Origin: Microlunatus flavus
GTDB lineage: Bacteria > Actinomycetota > Actinomycetes > Propionibacteriales > Propionibacteriaceae
Assembly (NCBI RefSeq): GCF_900110855.1
Contig: NZ_FOFA01000001.1
Location: 1 to 64,000, forward strand
DNA length: 64,000 nucleotides
Direction of reading: 5' to 3'
The notes under the pieces are model-generated. The model saw only the letters and a program-made list of their open reading frames with translations. It was not told the origin of the DNA and did not search any database. A program made the position numbers and the translations under genes. Below are positions 37,307 to 46,279 of this stretch, in pieces (position 1 is the first letter of the stretch; each line of letters opens with the position of its first letter).

Positions 37307-38083
37307 ATGACCACCACCCTGCCCCGCCCCACCAGCCCCACGACCGAGGCCGACCCGGCCGCCGGCACCGACGACTCCGGCACCTGCGGGGCCTCGCTGC
37401 GCCGCCCGGTCAGCCTCGTCGGCGGCGCCGCGATGCTGGCCGCCCCGCTGCTCGTCGTGGCCGGCATCCTCACCTCGCCCCCGCAGGCGACGCGGGGCCA
37501 GGCCGACTACATCGCCTCGCTGGCCCGCGACCCGTTCCAGAGCGCGCTGTCGGCGTCGCTGCTCCACTACGGCTGGGTCGCGATGGCACTCGGCCTCGTC
37601 GTCGCCATGAGCCTGGTCAGGGGCCGCCGCGGCCGGGCGCTGACGTTGGTCGGCGGCCTGGGAGGCGGCTTCGCGGTCGTCCAGATGTCCGGGCTGCTGC
37701 TCAACGACTGGTTCCTGGTGGCGCTCGGCACCCACCTGCCGATGCCGCAGGCGGTGAGCGTCGCGGACGCGATGATGGTCGACGGGGACGCGTGGTCCCA
37801 GGTCTGGGTCCAGAGCGCGAAGCTCGCGATCGCCCTGCCCGTGCTGCTCTACGCCGGGCTCGCGCGCGCCGGGGTCATCTCCTGGTGGCTCGTGCCGCTC
37901 GCGGCCCTGCCGATGGTCGCGCCGTACGTGGTCATGGGCCTCGTGGGCGGCGCCGCCGGTCAGGTCGTGGGCGGGAACGCCTTCGGCCTGGTGGCCGGAG
38001 GGCTGGTCGGGCTGGTCTGCTACCTGCCGACCTTCCTGGTCGGGCTGCGCCTGGTCGGACGAGGACGGCTGGCAAGGGCCTGA
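37307..38083 (+). CDS. Tandem membrane protein paralogue B
   Basis: A 258-residue paralogue of the preceding gene with the same six-helix layout. Conserved blocks are ILTSPPQATRGQADYIASLA, LLHYGWVAM, VVQMSGLLLNDW and LVCYLPTFLVGLRLV. The loop regions differ (DWFLVALGTHLPMPQAV here), suggesting some divergence in function. ATG at 37307 has AGGAGCC. It has its own promoter region rather than being an operon partner. No function is assigned. Confidence 0.75.
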   Translation: MTTTLPRPTSPTTEADPAAGTDDSGTCGASLRRPVSLVGGAAMLAAPLLVVAGILTSPPQATRGQADYIASLARDPFQSALSASLLHYGWVAMALGLVVAMSLVRGRRGRALTLVGGLGGGFAVVQMSGLLLNDWFLVALGTHLPMPQAVSVADAMMVDGDAWSQVWVQSAKLAIALPVLLYAGLARAGVISWWLVPLAALPMVAPYVVMGLVGGAAGQVVGGNAFGLVAGGLVGLVCYLPTFLVGLRLVGRGRLARA

Positions 38084-38151
38084 CCCTCGCTCCGGACCGG
38101 GCCAGCACGCCTGGGCGCGGGGCGCAGCACGAGGACGGGTCCACGGACGAC

Positions 38152-38177
38152 GGGCGTCCCGCGCGAGCGGGACGCCC
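38152..38177 (+). terminator. Hairpin after membrane paralogue B
   Basis: GGGCGTCCCG (38152-38161) and CGGGACGCCC (38168-38177) pair perfectly around a 6-nt loop. The typA promoter (TAGACT at 38193-38198) follows 16 bp later. Confidence 0.7.
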
Positions 38178-38192
38178 ACCTCCGCGCGCCGG

Positions 38193-38286
38193 GTAGACTT
38201 CTCTGGTTGCCCGAACGACGCCGTCGCGGGCCCGCTGGACCGGCACGACCTGGTCCGCCACCCCGGACGATAAGGAACACCGCTCC
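38193..38286 (+). promoter_or_regulatory. typA promoter and leader
   Basis: TAGACT (38193-38198) is a consensus-like -10, the same hexamer as at cysS. The ~80-nt leader ends with AAGGA before the ATG. No cold-shock-type box was recognised. Confidence 0.5.
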
Positions 38287-40149
38287 ATGCCCGTACGCAG
38301 CGACCTGCGCAACGTCGCCATCGTGGCCCACGTCGACCACGGCAAGACGACCCTGGTGGACGCCATGCTCTGGCAGTCCGGCGCCTTCCGCGCCAACCAG
38401 GACATCAACAACCGCGTGATGGACTCGATGGACCTCGAGCGCGAGAAGGGCATCACCATCCTCGCGAAGAACACGGCGGTGCTGCACCACGCGCCCGACG
38501 GTTCCGACGTGATCATCAACATCATCGACACCCCCGGCCACGCCGACTTCGGCGGTGAGGTCGAGCGCGGCCTCGAGATGGTCGACGGCGTGCTGCTGCT
38601 CGTCGACGCCTCCGAGGGCCCGCTCCCCCAGACCCGGTTCGTGCTGCGCAAGGCGCTGGCCAAGAACCTGCCGATCATCGTGGTCGTCAACAAGGTCGAC
38701 CGGCCCGACGCCCGCATCGCCGAGGTCGTCGAGGAGACGTACGAGCTCTTCCTCGACCTGCTCGAGGACGGCGACACCGACGTGCTCGACTTCCCGGTCG
38801 TCTACGCCTCCGCCAAGGCCGGCCGCGCCTCGCTGACGGCCCCCGAGAACGGTGAGATGCCCGACTCGGAGAACCTCGGCCCGCTGTTCGCGACGATCCT
38901 CGACGGCGTCCCGGCGCCGGAGTACGAGGAGGGCGCGGTCCTGCAGGCCCACGTCACCAACCTCGACGCCTCCCCCTACCTCGGCCGCCTCGCGCTGTGC
39001 CGGGTGTTCGCCGGCGAGATGAAGCGCAACCAGGTCGTCGCGTGGTGCAAGCAGGACGGCACCGTGCAGAACGTCAAGCTGTCCGAGATGCTGATCACCG
39101 AGGCGCTCGACCGCGTCCCGGCCGACATCGCCCGGCCCGGCGACATCGTCGCCATCGCCGGCATCCCCGACATCACCATCGGCGAGACGCTGTCGGACCC
39201 CGAGAACCCGAAGCCGCTGCCGCTGATCACGGTCGACCAGCCGTCGATCTCGATGACCATCGGCATCAACACCTCCCCGCTCGCGGGCAAGTCCGGCAAG
39301 AACCTCACGGCGCGCCTGGTGAAGAACCGCCTCGACGCCGAGCTCATCGGCAACGTGTCGATCAAGGTCAACCCGACCGAGCGCCCCGACACCTGGGAGG
39401 TGCAGGGCCGCGGCGAGCTCCAGCTCGCGATCCTCGTCGAGATGATGCGCCGCGAGGGCTTCGAGCTGACCGTGGGCAAGCCGCAGGTCGTCACGCGCGA
39501 GATCGACGGCAAGCTGCACGAGCCCGTCGAGCGCCTGACGATCGACGCGCCCGAGGACTTCGTCGGGGTCGTGACCCAGCTGCTCGGCCTGCGCAAGGGC
39601 CGCCTGGAGCAGATGATCAACCACGGCACCGGCTGGGTCCGCATGGAGTACCTGGTCCCCGCCCGCGGCCTCATCGGCTTCCGGACCGAGTTCCTCACCG
39701 AGACCCGCGGCACCGGCATGATGCACCACGTCTTCGAGACGTACGAGCCCTGGCACGGCGAGCTGCGGACGCGTCCGAACGGCTCGCTCGTGGCCGACCG
39801 CAGCGGTGTCGTCACCGCGTACGCGTCGTTCAGCCTGCAGGAGCGCGGGACGCTCTTCGTCGGCCCGACGACCGAGGTCTACGAGGGCATGATCGTCGGC
39901 GAGAACGCCCGCGCCGACGACATGGACGTCAACATCACGCGCGAGAAGAAGCTCACCAACGTGCGCTCCTCCACCGGCGACGAGCTGGAGCGGCTGATCC
40001 CGCCGAAGCTCATGGCCATGGAGCAGGCGCTGGAGTTCTGCCGCGGCGACGAGTGCATCGAGGTCACCCCGGCCGCGGTGCGCATCCGCAAGGTCGTGCT
40101 CAACGCCGGCGAGCGGTCGCGCACGCGCTCGCGCGCCAAGAACGCCTGA
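38287..40149 (+). CDS. typA: Ribosome-associated GTPase TypA/BipA
   Basis: A 620-residue translational GTPase of the EF-G class, important for ribosome assembly and stress growth. The G domain has AHVDHGKTTLVD (residues 14-25), switch II IDTPGHADFGG (about 80) and NKVDRPDA (about 135). The beta-barrel, two alpha/beta domains and the TypA-specific C-terminal domain (LVPARGLIGFRTEFLTETRGTG, then ARADDMDVNITREKKLTN) are all present at normal length. The tail is Arg-rich. It is monocistronic. Confidence 0.97.
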   Translation: MPVRSDLRNVAIVAHVDHGKTTLVDAMLWQSGAFRANQDINNRVMDSMDLEREKGITILAKNTAVLHHAPDGSDVIINIIDTPGHADFGGEVERGLEMVDGVLLLVDASEGPLPQTRFVLRKALAKNLPIIVVVNKVDRPDARIAEVVEETYELFLDLLEDGDTDVLDFPVVYASAKAGRASLTAPENGEMPDSENLGPLFATILDGVPAPEYEEGAVLQAHVTNLDASPYLGRLALCRVFAGEMKRNQVVAWCKQDGTVQNVKLSEMLITEALDRVPADIARPGDIVAIAGIPDITIGETLSDPENPKPLPLITVDQPSISMTIGINTSPLAGKSGKNLTARLVKNRLDAELIGNVSIKVNPTERPDTWEVQGRGELQLAILVEMMRREGFELTVGKPQVVTREIDGKLHEPVERLTIDAPEDFVGVVTQLLGLRKGRLEQMINHGTGWVRMEYLVPARGLIGFRTEFLTETRGTGMMHHVFETYEPWHGELRTRPNGSLVADRSGVVTAYASFSLQERGTLFVGPTTEVYEGMIVGENARADDMDVNITREKKLTNVRSSTGDELERLIPPKLMAMEQALEFCRGDECIEVTPAAVRIRKVVLNAGERSRTRSRAKNA

Positions 40150-40171
40150 GCGGGACCGCACGCACGCCGAC

Positions 40172-40193
40172 GCCGGGCGGTCCGCCGCCCGGC
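40172..40193 (+). terminator. Hairpin after typA
   Basis: GCCGGGCGG (40172-40180) and CCGCCCGGC (40185-40193) pair over 9 bp with a 4-nt loop, 22 bp after the stop. No T-run. Confidence 0.6.
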
Positions 40194-40227
40194 CCCGGTG
40201 TTGACGACGTCCGACCCGTTCCGTAGG

Positions 40228-40270
40228 TTCGCGGTCAGGAGAAACTTCCTCTCCTGACCGCGAAACTTTC
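40228..40270. promoter_or_regulatory. LacI-type double operator of the GH5 operon
   Basis: GAAACTTCC (40241-40249) and GAAACTTTC (40262-40270) are exactly 21 bp apart. The first box sits in the loop of a perfect 14-bp inverted repeat (TTCGCGGTCAGGAG 40228-40241 / CTCCTGACCGCGAA 40251-40264). The patch is A/T-rich for this genome. The second box, in CGAAACTTTCTGA, is repeated as the same 13-mer at 52285-52298. GAAAnTTTC palindromes are typical LacI-family targets in actinobacterial polysaccharide genes. Confidence 0.75.
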
Positions 40271-40287
40271 TGACGAGGACGTCAACG

Positions 40288-41688
40288 ATGGCCAGCGCCA
40301 CGCCCCTGATCCGGACCTCCGGCTCGTCGTTCCTGGGACCGGACGGGGAGCCGCTGCTCCTGCGCGGGGTCTGTCTGGGCGGCTGGCTCAACATGGAGAA
40401 CTTCATCACCGGCTACGCGGCCAACGAGTCGCTGATGCGCGCCGAGGTCGCCAAGGTGCTCGGCGCCGAGCGGGCCGAGGCCTTCTTCGAGCGGCTGCTC
40501 ACCCGCTTCTTCGACGAGGCCGACGCGGCCTTCCTCGCCGAGTCGGGCTTCAACCTGGTGCGCATCGCCGTGGGCTACAAGCACCTCGAGGACGACGCGC
40601 GGCCCTTCGAGATCAAGCCCGACGGCTTCCGCCACCTCGACCGTGTGATCGAGCTGCTCGCGGCCCACGGCATCTACTCGATCGTCGACCTGCACGCCCT
40701 GCCCGGTTCGCAGAACCAGCACTGGCACTCCGACAACCCGACCCACGTCGCCGCCTTCTGGCAGCACCGCCACTTCCAGGACCGGGTCGTCAACATCTGG
40801 GAGGCCGTCGCGGAGCACTACCGCGGCAACGGATGGGTCGCGGGCTACAACCTCCTCAACGAGCCCTCCGACGAGACCGGTGCGGTCGTCGGCCCGTTCT
40901 ACGAGCGGCTCGTCGCCGCCATCCGCGCGGTCGACCCCGACCACGTGCTGTTCCTCGACGGGAACACGTACGCGACCGACTTCTCGATGTTCGACGAGCC
41001 GTTCCCCAACGCCGTCTGGACGCTGCACGACTACGTGCCCGCCGGCCTCGGCCGCAGCCCGCACTACAGCACCGAGGAGGCGGAGGCGAAGTTCCTCGAG
41101 CGCTCCGAGCACGCCCGGTCGCTGAGCTCGCCGATCCTCGTGGGCGAGTTCGGGCCGATCTACGGCGGCGACGAGGAGCACGACGCGTGGCTCCGCGGCA
41201 TCCTGCGCGACCAGCTCGACCTCTACAACCGCCACGCGGCCAGCTGGACTTTGTGGATGTACAAGGACATCGGCCGCCAGGGCCTCGTCTCGGTGAAGAA
41301 GGACACGCCGTACCGGCAGCGCTTCGACGCGTTCGTGGCCAAGAAGGAGCGCCTCGCCGTCGACCAGTGGGGCAGTGACGGCATCGGCCTCGCCGAGGTG
41401 ACCCAGCCGGTCCAGGACCTCGTCGCCGCCGAGTTCCCCGACTTCGACCCGTACCCCTGGGGTCGCTTCGACTGGGTGCGCACCCTGCTGCTGAACATCA
41501 CGCTGGCCCAGCCGATGGCCCACGAGTACGCGAGCCTGTTCCGCGGGCTCTCCGACGACGACCTGGACGCGCTGGCCGACTCCTTCGCCTTCGAGCACTG
41601 CGAGGTGCGCGCGCCGCTGCTGGCCGAGCTGCAGCGGGCCCAGGCCGCGGCCGACCCGCACGCCGCCCTGGAGAGGGAGGACGCCTGA
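40288..41688 (+). CDS. Glycoside hydrolase family 5 enzyme, intracellular
   Basis: A 466-residue (beta/alpha)8 glycosidase. The acid/base Glu lies in YNLLNEPSDE (Glu192) and the nucleophile Glu in LVGEFGPIYGG (Glu287), as in clan GH-A; GVCLGGWLNMENFI and HALPGSQNQ are GH5 features. No signal peptide is present, so it cleaves imported oligosaccharides. The C-terminal ~100 residues are not part of the barrel. ATG at 40288 has GAGGAC. It is the first gene of an operon with ADH and an aldonate-type dehydratase, directly behind paired LacI-type boxes. Substrate specificity (beta-glucan, mannan or xylan fragments) cannot be set. Confidence 0.88.
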   Translation: MASATPLIRTSGSSFLGPDGEPLLLRGVCLGGWLNMENFITGYAANESLMRAEVAKVLGAERAEAFFERLLTRFFDEADAAFLAESGFNLVRIAVGYKHLEDDARPFEIKPDGFRHLDRVIELLAAHGIYSIVDLHALPGSQNQHWHSDNPTHVAAFWQHRHFQDRVVNIWEAVAEHYRGNGWVAGYNLLNEPSDETGAVVGPFYERLVAAIRAVDPDHVLFLDGNTYATDFSMFDEPFPNAVWTLHDYVPAGLGRSPHYSTEEAEAKFLERSEHARSLSSPILVGEFGPIYGGDEEHDAWLRGILRDQLDLYNRHAASWTLWMYKDIGRQGLVSVKKDTPYRQRFDAFVAKKERLAVDQWGSDGIGLAEVTQPVQDLVAAEFPDFDPYPWGRFDWVRTLLLNITLAQPMAHEYASLFRGLSDDDLDALADSFAFEHCEVRAPLLAELQRAQAAADPHAALEREDA

Positions 41689-42788
41689 TGCGCGCCGCCG
41701 TGCTCCGCGAGACCGGGGCGCCCCTGACGATCGAGGACGTCGAGCTCGACGACCCGGGCCGCGGCGAGGTCCGGGTCCGCGTCGAGGCCGCCGGGGTGTG
41801 CCACAGCGACCTGCACTACGTTCTCGGCGACCTCCCGGCGAGGCTGCCGCTGGTCGTCGGCCACGAGGGTGCCGGCGTGGTCGAGGCAGTCGGTCCGCTC
41901 ACCACCGGCCGGGTGTCGGTCGGCGACCGCGTCGCCCTGCAGTGGCGGCCGCGCTGCGGCGAGTGCGACGCCTGCGTCGCCGGCAACCCGGTGCTCTGCC
42001 GCTACGGCCGCGTGCTCGCGACGACCAACGGCCTGATGGACGGCACCAGCCGCCTGCACGCCGGCGGCGAGACCCTGCACCACCTGATGGGCGTCTCCTG
42101 CTTCGCCGAGCAGGTGGTCGTCTCCGAGACCAGCGTGCTGGCCATCCCCGACGGGGTGCCCACCGAGGTCGCCGCCATCTCGGCCTGCGCCGTCATCACC
42201 GGCGTCGGCGCCGTGCTCAACGCGGTCGACGACGTGGCCGGACGGCCGCTGCTCGTCATCGGCACCGGCGGCGTCGGGGTGGCCGCGGTGATGGGGGCCT
42301 CCCTCGTCGGCGCCGGCCCGGTCATCGCCGTCGACGTCGACCCCGCGCGCCTCGAGCTGGCCCGCTCCGTCGGCGCGACGCACACCCTGGACGCCCGCGA
42401 GGGCGACGTCGTGGCGCGCGTGCTCGACCTCACCGGCGGGGTCGGCGTGCCCTGGGCCCTCGACGCCGTGGGCAGCCCTGACACCATGCGGCAGGCGGTC
42501 GACGCGCTCGCGCCCGGCGGCACCCTGGTCGCGGTCGGCCTGAACCGTCCCGACGCCACCGTCGCCGTGGGCATCAACGACCTCGTGCAGCGCCAGAAGC
42601 GTGTCGTCGGCGCGCTCTACGGCGCCAGCAACCCGCGCCTCGACCTGCCGCGGCTCTTCGGCCTGTACGCCTCCGGGCGCCTGCCGATCGACCGGCTGGT
42701 CGGCGCGCGGCGCCCGCTCAGCGAGGTGAACGAGGCCCTGGCGGGCCTCCGCGGGGGCAGCGCCGGCCGGACGATACTCGTGCCATGA
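41688..42788 (+). CDS. Zinc-dependent alcohol/polyol dehydrogenase
   Basis: A 366-residue medium-chain dehydrogenase. Catalytic zinc ligands are in GVCHSDLHY (Cys38) and VGHEGAG (His60), with the structural-zinc cluster CGECDACVAGNPVLC (residues 90-104). The Rossmann motif is GTGGVGVAA (about 192). NAD is the probable cofactor (VIAVDVDPARLEL has Asp after the second strand). Start and GH5 stop overlap (TGATG), and its stop overlaps the next gene by 4 bp, so the three genes are translationally coupled. Its role is presumably oxidation of a sugar or sugar alcohol from the GH5 product. Confidence 0.9.
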   Translation: MRAAVLRETGAPLTIEDVELDDPGRGEVRVRVEAAGVCHSDLHYVLGDLPARLPLVVGHEGAGVVEAVGPLTTGRVSVGDRVALQWRPRCGECDACVAGNPVLCRYGRVLATTNGLMDGTSRLHAGGETLHHLMGVSCFAEQVVVSETSVLAIPDGVPTEVAAISACAVITGVGAVLNAVDDVAGRPLLVIGTGGVGVAAVMGASLVGAGPVIAVDVDPARLELARSVGATHTLDAREGDVVARVLDLTGGVGVPWALDAVGSPDTMRQAVDALAPGGTLVAVGLNRPDATVAVGINDLVQRQKRVVGALYGASNPRLDLPRLFGLYASGRLPIDRLVGARRPLSEVNEALAGLRGGSAGRTILVP

Positions 42789-44542
42789 ACGACGTCGACA
42801 AGCACAGCCGGCAGGACCCCGACCACCAGCCCCTCCGCAGCGACGCCTGGTACGCCGGCGACGACCGCAACGCCTACCTGCACCGCGCCTGGATGCGGCG
42901 CGGGGTGCCGTCGAACGCGTTCGAGGGCCGCCCGCAGATCGCCATCGCCAACACCGCCTCCGACCTCACTCCCTGCAACGCCCACCTCAACGAGGTCTCC
43001 CGCGCGGTGCAGCAGGGCGTGTATGAGGCCGGCGGCATCCCGCTCGACCTGCCGGTGGTCTCCCTCGGGGAGACGCTGGTCCGCCCGACCGCGATGCTGT
43101 GGCGCAACATGGCCGCGATGGCCATGGAGGAGATGTTCCGGGCCAACCCCATCGACGGCCTGGTGCTGCTCGGCGGCTGCGACAAGACCATCCCGTCGCT
43201 GCTCATGGCCGCGGCCAGCGTCGACCTGCCCGCCGTCGTCGTCCCCGGCGGGCCGATGCTCAACGGGACGTTCCGGGGGCAGACCCTGGGCTGCGGCACC
43301 GACGTCTGGCGCCTGGGCGAGGAGGTCCGTGCGGGCACGCTGAGCGCTGAGCAGTTCGTGCGCTCGGAGTCGTCGATGATCCGCAGCCGCGGCCACTGCA
43401 ACACCATGGGCACCGCGTCGAGCATGGCCGTGGTGGCCGAGGCGCTGGGCATGACCATCCCGGGCATGGCCGGGACCCCGGCGCCCGACAGCCGGCTGCT
43501 CGAGGGCTCCCACGAGGTCGGCCGCCTGGCCGTCGAGCTGGTCCGCGAGGGCCGCACGATCAAGCAGGTGATCACGCGGGAGTCGTTCCACAACGCGATC
43601 GTCGCGCTGGCCGCGGTCGGCGGCTCGACCAACGCGGTCGTGCACCTGATGGCCATCGCCGGCCGCCTCGGGATCGACCTCGACCTCGGCGACTTCGACC
43701 GCATCGGCGCCGGCGTGCCGCTGCTGGTGAACCTGCAGCCGGCTGGTGAGTTCCTCATGGAGGACCTCTACCGCGCGGGCGGGCTGCTGGCGGTGCTGCA
43801 CCAGGTCGCCGACCTGCTCGACCCCGGCGCGATCACGGTGACCGGCGAGACCCTCGTGGAGGCCGCCTCCCGGGAGCACCCGGTCTGGGACACGACCGTC
43901 ATCACGCCGCGCGAGACCCCGCTGCAGGCCGACGCGGGCATCGCGGTGCTGCGCGGCAACCTGGCCCCGCACGGCGCCATCGTCAAGCCCGCCGCGGCGA
44001 GCAAGGAGCTGCTCACCCACCGCGGGCCTGCGCTGGTCTTCGACTCCGTCGAGGACCTCAAGGCCCGCATCGACGACCCGGACCTGCCCGTCACCCCGGA
44101 CTCGGTCCTGGTGCTGCGCGGCTGCGGTCCCCGCGGCTACCCGGGCATGCCCGAGGTCGCCAACCTGCCCCTGCCGAAGAAGATGCTGCAGCTCGGCGTC
44201 CGCGACATGGTCCGCGTGTGCGACGGCCGGATGAGCGGGACCGCGTACGGCACGGTCGTGCTGCACGTCGCCCCGGAGGCGGCGGCCGGCGGCACGCTTG
44301 CGCTGGTGCAGGACGGCGACACGATCGTGCTCGACGTGCCCAACCGGCTGCTGCAGCTCGACGTCAGCGACGAGGAGCTGGCCGCGCGCACGCCGCCGGC
44401 GTCCCTGGTCCAGCACTTCGCCGCCCCGACGCGCGGCTGGGAGAAGCTCTACGTCGAGCACGTGCGCCAGGCGGACACCGGTGCTGACCTCGACTTCCTG
44501 GTCGGCAGCACCGGCCCCGAGGTCGCGCGCGAGTCGCACTGA
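42785..44542 (+). CDS. IlvD/Edd-family aldonate dehydratase
   Basis: A 585-residue iron-sulfur dehydratase. Cluster cysteines fall in LTPCNAH (Cys64), GGCDKTIP (Cys132) and GHCNTMGTAS (Cys205). The opening LRSDAWYAGDDRNAYLHRAWMRRGVP is typical of the pentonate/hexonate (xylonate, arabinonate) dehydratase branch, not of branched-chain amino acid IlvD. The reaction would be aldonate to 2-keto-3-deoxyaldonate. Its ATG overlaps the ADH stop (ATGA). It is the last gene of the plus-strand operon and is followed by a strong terminator. The enzyme for the next step (aldolase, or dehydratase plus dehydrogenase) is not in the window. Confidence 0.9.
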   Translation: MNDVDKHSRQDPDHQPLRSDAWYAGDDRNAYLHRAWMRRGVPSNAFEGRPQIAIANTASDLTPCNAHLNEVSRAVQQGVYEAGGIPLDLPVVSLGETLVRPTAMLWRNMAAMAMEEMFRANPIDGLVLLGGCDKTIPSLLMAAASVDLPAVVVPGGPMLNGTFRGQTLGCGTDVWRLGEEVRAGTLSAEQFVRSESSMIRSRGHCNTMGTASSMAVVAEALGMTIPGMAGTPAPDSRLLEGSHEVGRLAVELVREGRTIKQVITRESFHNAIVALAAVGGSTNAVVHLMAIAGRLGIDLDLGDFDRIGAGVPLLVNLQPAGEFLMEDLYRAGGLLAVLHQVADLLDPGAITVTGETLVEAASREHPVWDTTVITPRETPLQADAGIAVLRGNLAPHGAIVKPAAASKELLTHRGPALVFDSVEDLKARIDDPDLPVTPDSVLVLRGCGPRGYPGMPEVANLPLPKKMLQLGVRDMVRVCDGRMSGTAYGTVVLHVAPEAAAGGTLALVQDGDTIVLDVPNRLLQLDVSDEELAARTPPASLVQHFAAPTRGWEKLYVEHVRQADTGADLDFLVGSTGPEVARESH

Positions 44543-44547
44543 GCCGA

Positions 44548-44582
44548 CGACCCCTGGGCCCCGTCCGCGGGCCCAGGGGTCG
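44548..44582. terminator. Bidirectional terminator between the two sugar operons
   Basis: CGACCCCTGGGCCC (44548-44561) and GGGCCCAGGGGTCG (44569-44582) pair perfectly over 14 bp with a 7-nt loop, between convergent operons. Confidence 0.88.
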
Positions 44583-44609
44583 GTCCGACCGGCTCCCGCC
44601 AGCGGAAGG

Positions 44610-45479
44610 TCAGCCGGCGTACGCGTGCGGCACGGCGCCGCGGATCCCGGCGTCGTGGGTGAAGACCGCGCCGGCCTCGGGCTGCTCGCCGTCGGGCACG
44701 CCCTGGCGCGAGGTCGTGATGAACAGCGTCGAGAGGTCGGGCCCGCCGAACGTGCAGGCGGTGACCTGCGTGACGGGCAGCTCGACCACGCGGTCCAGAC
44801 GGCCGTCGGCGGTCCAGCGGCGGACCTGGCCGCCGCCCCACAGGGCCACCCAGACCCCGTCCCCCTCGTCGATCGCCATCCCGTCGGGCAGCCCGGGACC
44901 GTCGACCTCGGCGAACGTGCGCCCGTCGGACCAGGCGCCCGTCGCGGGATCCACGGCGAAGCGCTGCACCTTCGCCGTGGGCGTGTCGACGTAGAGGGCG
45001 GAGCGGCCGTCGCAGGTCCACTGCACGCCGTTGGAGATCGTGGCGCCGGTGCGGACGACCGACACCCGGCCGTCCGGGTCGAGCCGGTAGAGGGTGCCGC
45101 GCCCGGGCGTCTCGTCGTAGGCCATGGTGCCGACCAGGAAGGCCCCGAGCGGGTCGCAGCCGCCGTCGTTGAAGCGGAGCGTCGGGTCGGCGAAGACGGG
45201 CGGCAGCTCGCGCTCGACCGCGAGGTCGTCGTCGAGGAGCAGGAAGCGGTCCTCCGTCGCCAGCACGAACCCGCCGCTCCGACGTGCCCGCAGCGCGGCG
45301 GCCACCGACGCGAGGTGGTGGCGCTCGACGCTCGCCCCGCCCACGTCGTCCGGGCGTACGGCCAGCACGTCGCCGGCGAGCATGTCGACAAGCAGGAGCC
45401 GGTCGCGCGGCGCGTCCCAGGAGGGACCCTCGCCGTGGCTCGTGCAGGGCTCTGTGAGCTGCTCGGCCCGCACGGTCAC
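44610..45479 (-). CDS. SMP-30/gluconolactonase-family lactonase
   Basis: A 289-residue six-bladed beta-propeller that opens sugar lactones. Metal-binding residues are recognisable: Glu17 in SHGEGPSWD, Asn in RFNDGGCDPLG, Asn in TISNGVQW and Asp in GLPDGMAIDEG. GTG at 45479 overlaps the SDR stop by 4 bp. It is the last gene of the nine-gene minus-strand block. Functionally it links the sugar dehydrogenases (SDR or AKR) to the aldonate dehydratase encoded convergently. Confidence 0.92.
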   Translation of the reverse strand: MTVRAEQLTEPCTSHGEGPSWDAPRDRLLLVDMLAGDVLAVRPDDVGGASVERHHLASVAAALRARRSGGFVLATEDRFLLLDDDLAVERELPPVFADPTLRFNDGGCDPLGAFLVGTMAYDETPGRGTLYRLDPDGRVSVVRTGATISNGVQWTCDGRSALYVDTPTAKVQRFAVDPATGAWSDGRTFAEVDGPGLPDGMAIDEGDGVWVALWGGGQVRRWTADGRLDRVVELPVTQVTACTFGGPDLSTLFITTSRQGVPDGEQPEAGAVFTHDAGIRGAVPHAYAG

Positions 45480-46279
45480 ATCCAGCCCCCGTCGACGACC
45501 CACTTCTGCGCGGTGCAGCGGCGTGAGTCGTCGGCCGCGAGCCAGAGCACCATGCGCGCGACGTCGTCGGGGTAGAGCTTGTCGGGCAGGCACTGGTTGC
45601 GCTCGATCGAGGCCTCGGCCTCCGGCGTCACCCGCTCGGCCAGCTGCTTCTCGGTCATGATCCAGCCCGGGATGATGCAGTTCACGCGGACGTGCCAGGG
45701 TCCGTACTCACGGGCCAGCGTGCGGGTCAGGCCCTCCACGCCGGCCTTGGCGGTGATGTAGCCGGGCAGGTCCATCAGGTCGATGTGCACGCTGATCGAG
45801 CCGAGGTTGATGATCGACCCGCCACCCGCGTCGCGCATCATCGGCGCCACCGCCTGCGCGGCGAAGAAGTGGTGGCGCACGTTGACCGCGATGCGCTCGT
45901 CCCACAGCGCGACGTCCATGTCGGGCACCCGGTCGCGGTGGTCGTTCGCGGCGTTGTTCACGAGGACCCGGACCGGCCCGAGCTCGTCGGCCGCGGTCGC
46001 GATCGCCGCCTGCAGCGCCGGGACGTCGCGCACGTCGCAGACGGCGAAGCGCACCTGCGCGCCCTCGTCGCGCAGCCGCTGCTCGAGCGCGCGACCGCGC
46101 TCGGCGTCGACGTCGACGAAGAAGACGCGCGCGCCCTGCCCGGCGAGCTCGACGACGAACTCCGCCCCCAGGCCGGACGCTCCCCCGCTGACGAAGGAGG
46201 TACGCCCGCGCAGGCTCGGGTAGGAGGCGTAGACCGGCTCCGACTCGGGCACGGCCACTTCCGCGCCAGCCGCGCTCAT
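45476..46279 (-). CDS. SDR-family sugar dehydrogenase (probable)
   Basis: A 267-residue classical short-chain dehydrogenase. The cofactor loop is VSGGASGLG (a TGxxxGxG variant) with Asp at the end of the second strand (FFVDVDAE), favouring NAD. NNAAND is the NNAG-like motif, and the catalytic site is GSISVHIDLMDLPGYITAK (Ser, Tyr, Lys). ATG at 46279 overlaps the AKR stop (ATGA). The product with the SMP-30 lactonase suggests aldose 1-dehydrogenase activity, but the sugar is not defined. Confidence 0.88.
   Translation of the reverse strand: MSAAGAEVAVPESEPVYASYPSLRGRTSFVSGGASGLGAEFVVELAGQGARVFFVDVDAERGRALEQRLRDEGAQVRFAVCDVRDVPALQAAIATAADELGPVRVLVNNAANDHRDRVPDMDVALWDERIAVNVRHHFFAAQAVAPMMRDAGGGSIINLGSISVHIDLMDLPGYITAKAGVEGLTRTLAREYGPWHVRVNCIIPGWIMTEKQLAERVTPEAEASIERNQCLPDKLYPDDVARMVLWLAADDSRRCTAQKWVVDGGWM

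Noticed and set aside
42785-44542. Branched-chain amino acid IlvD
   Set aside because: The N-terminal signature, the operon with GH5 and ADH, and absence of other ilv genes favour an aldonate dehydratase.
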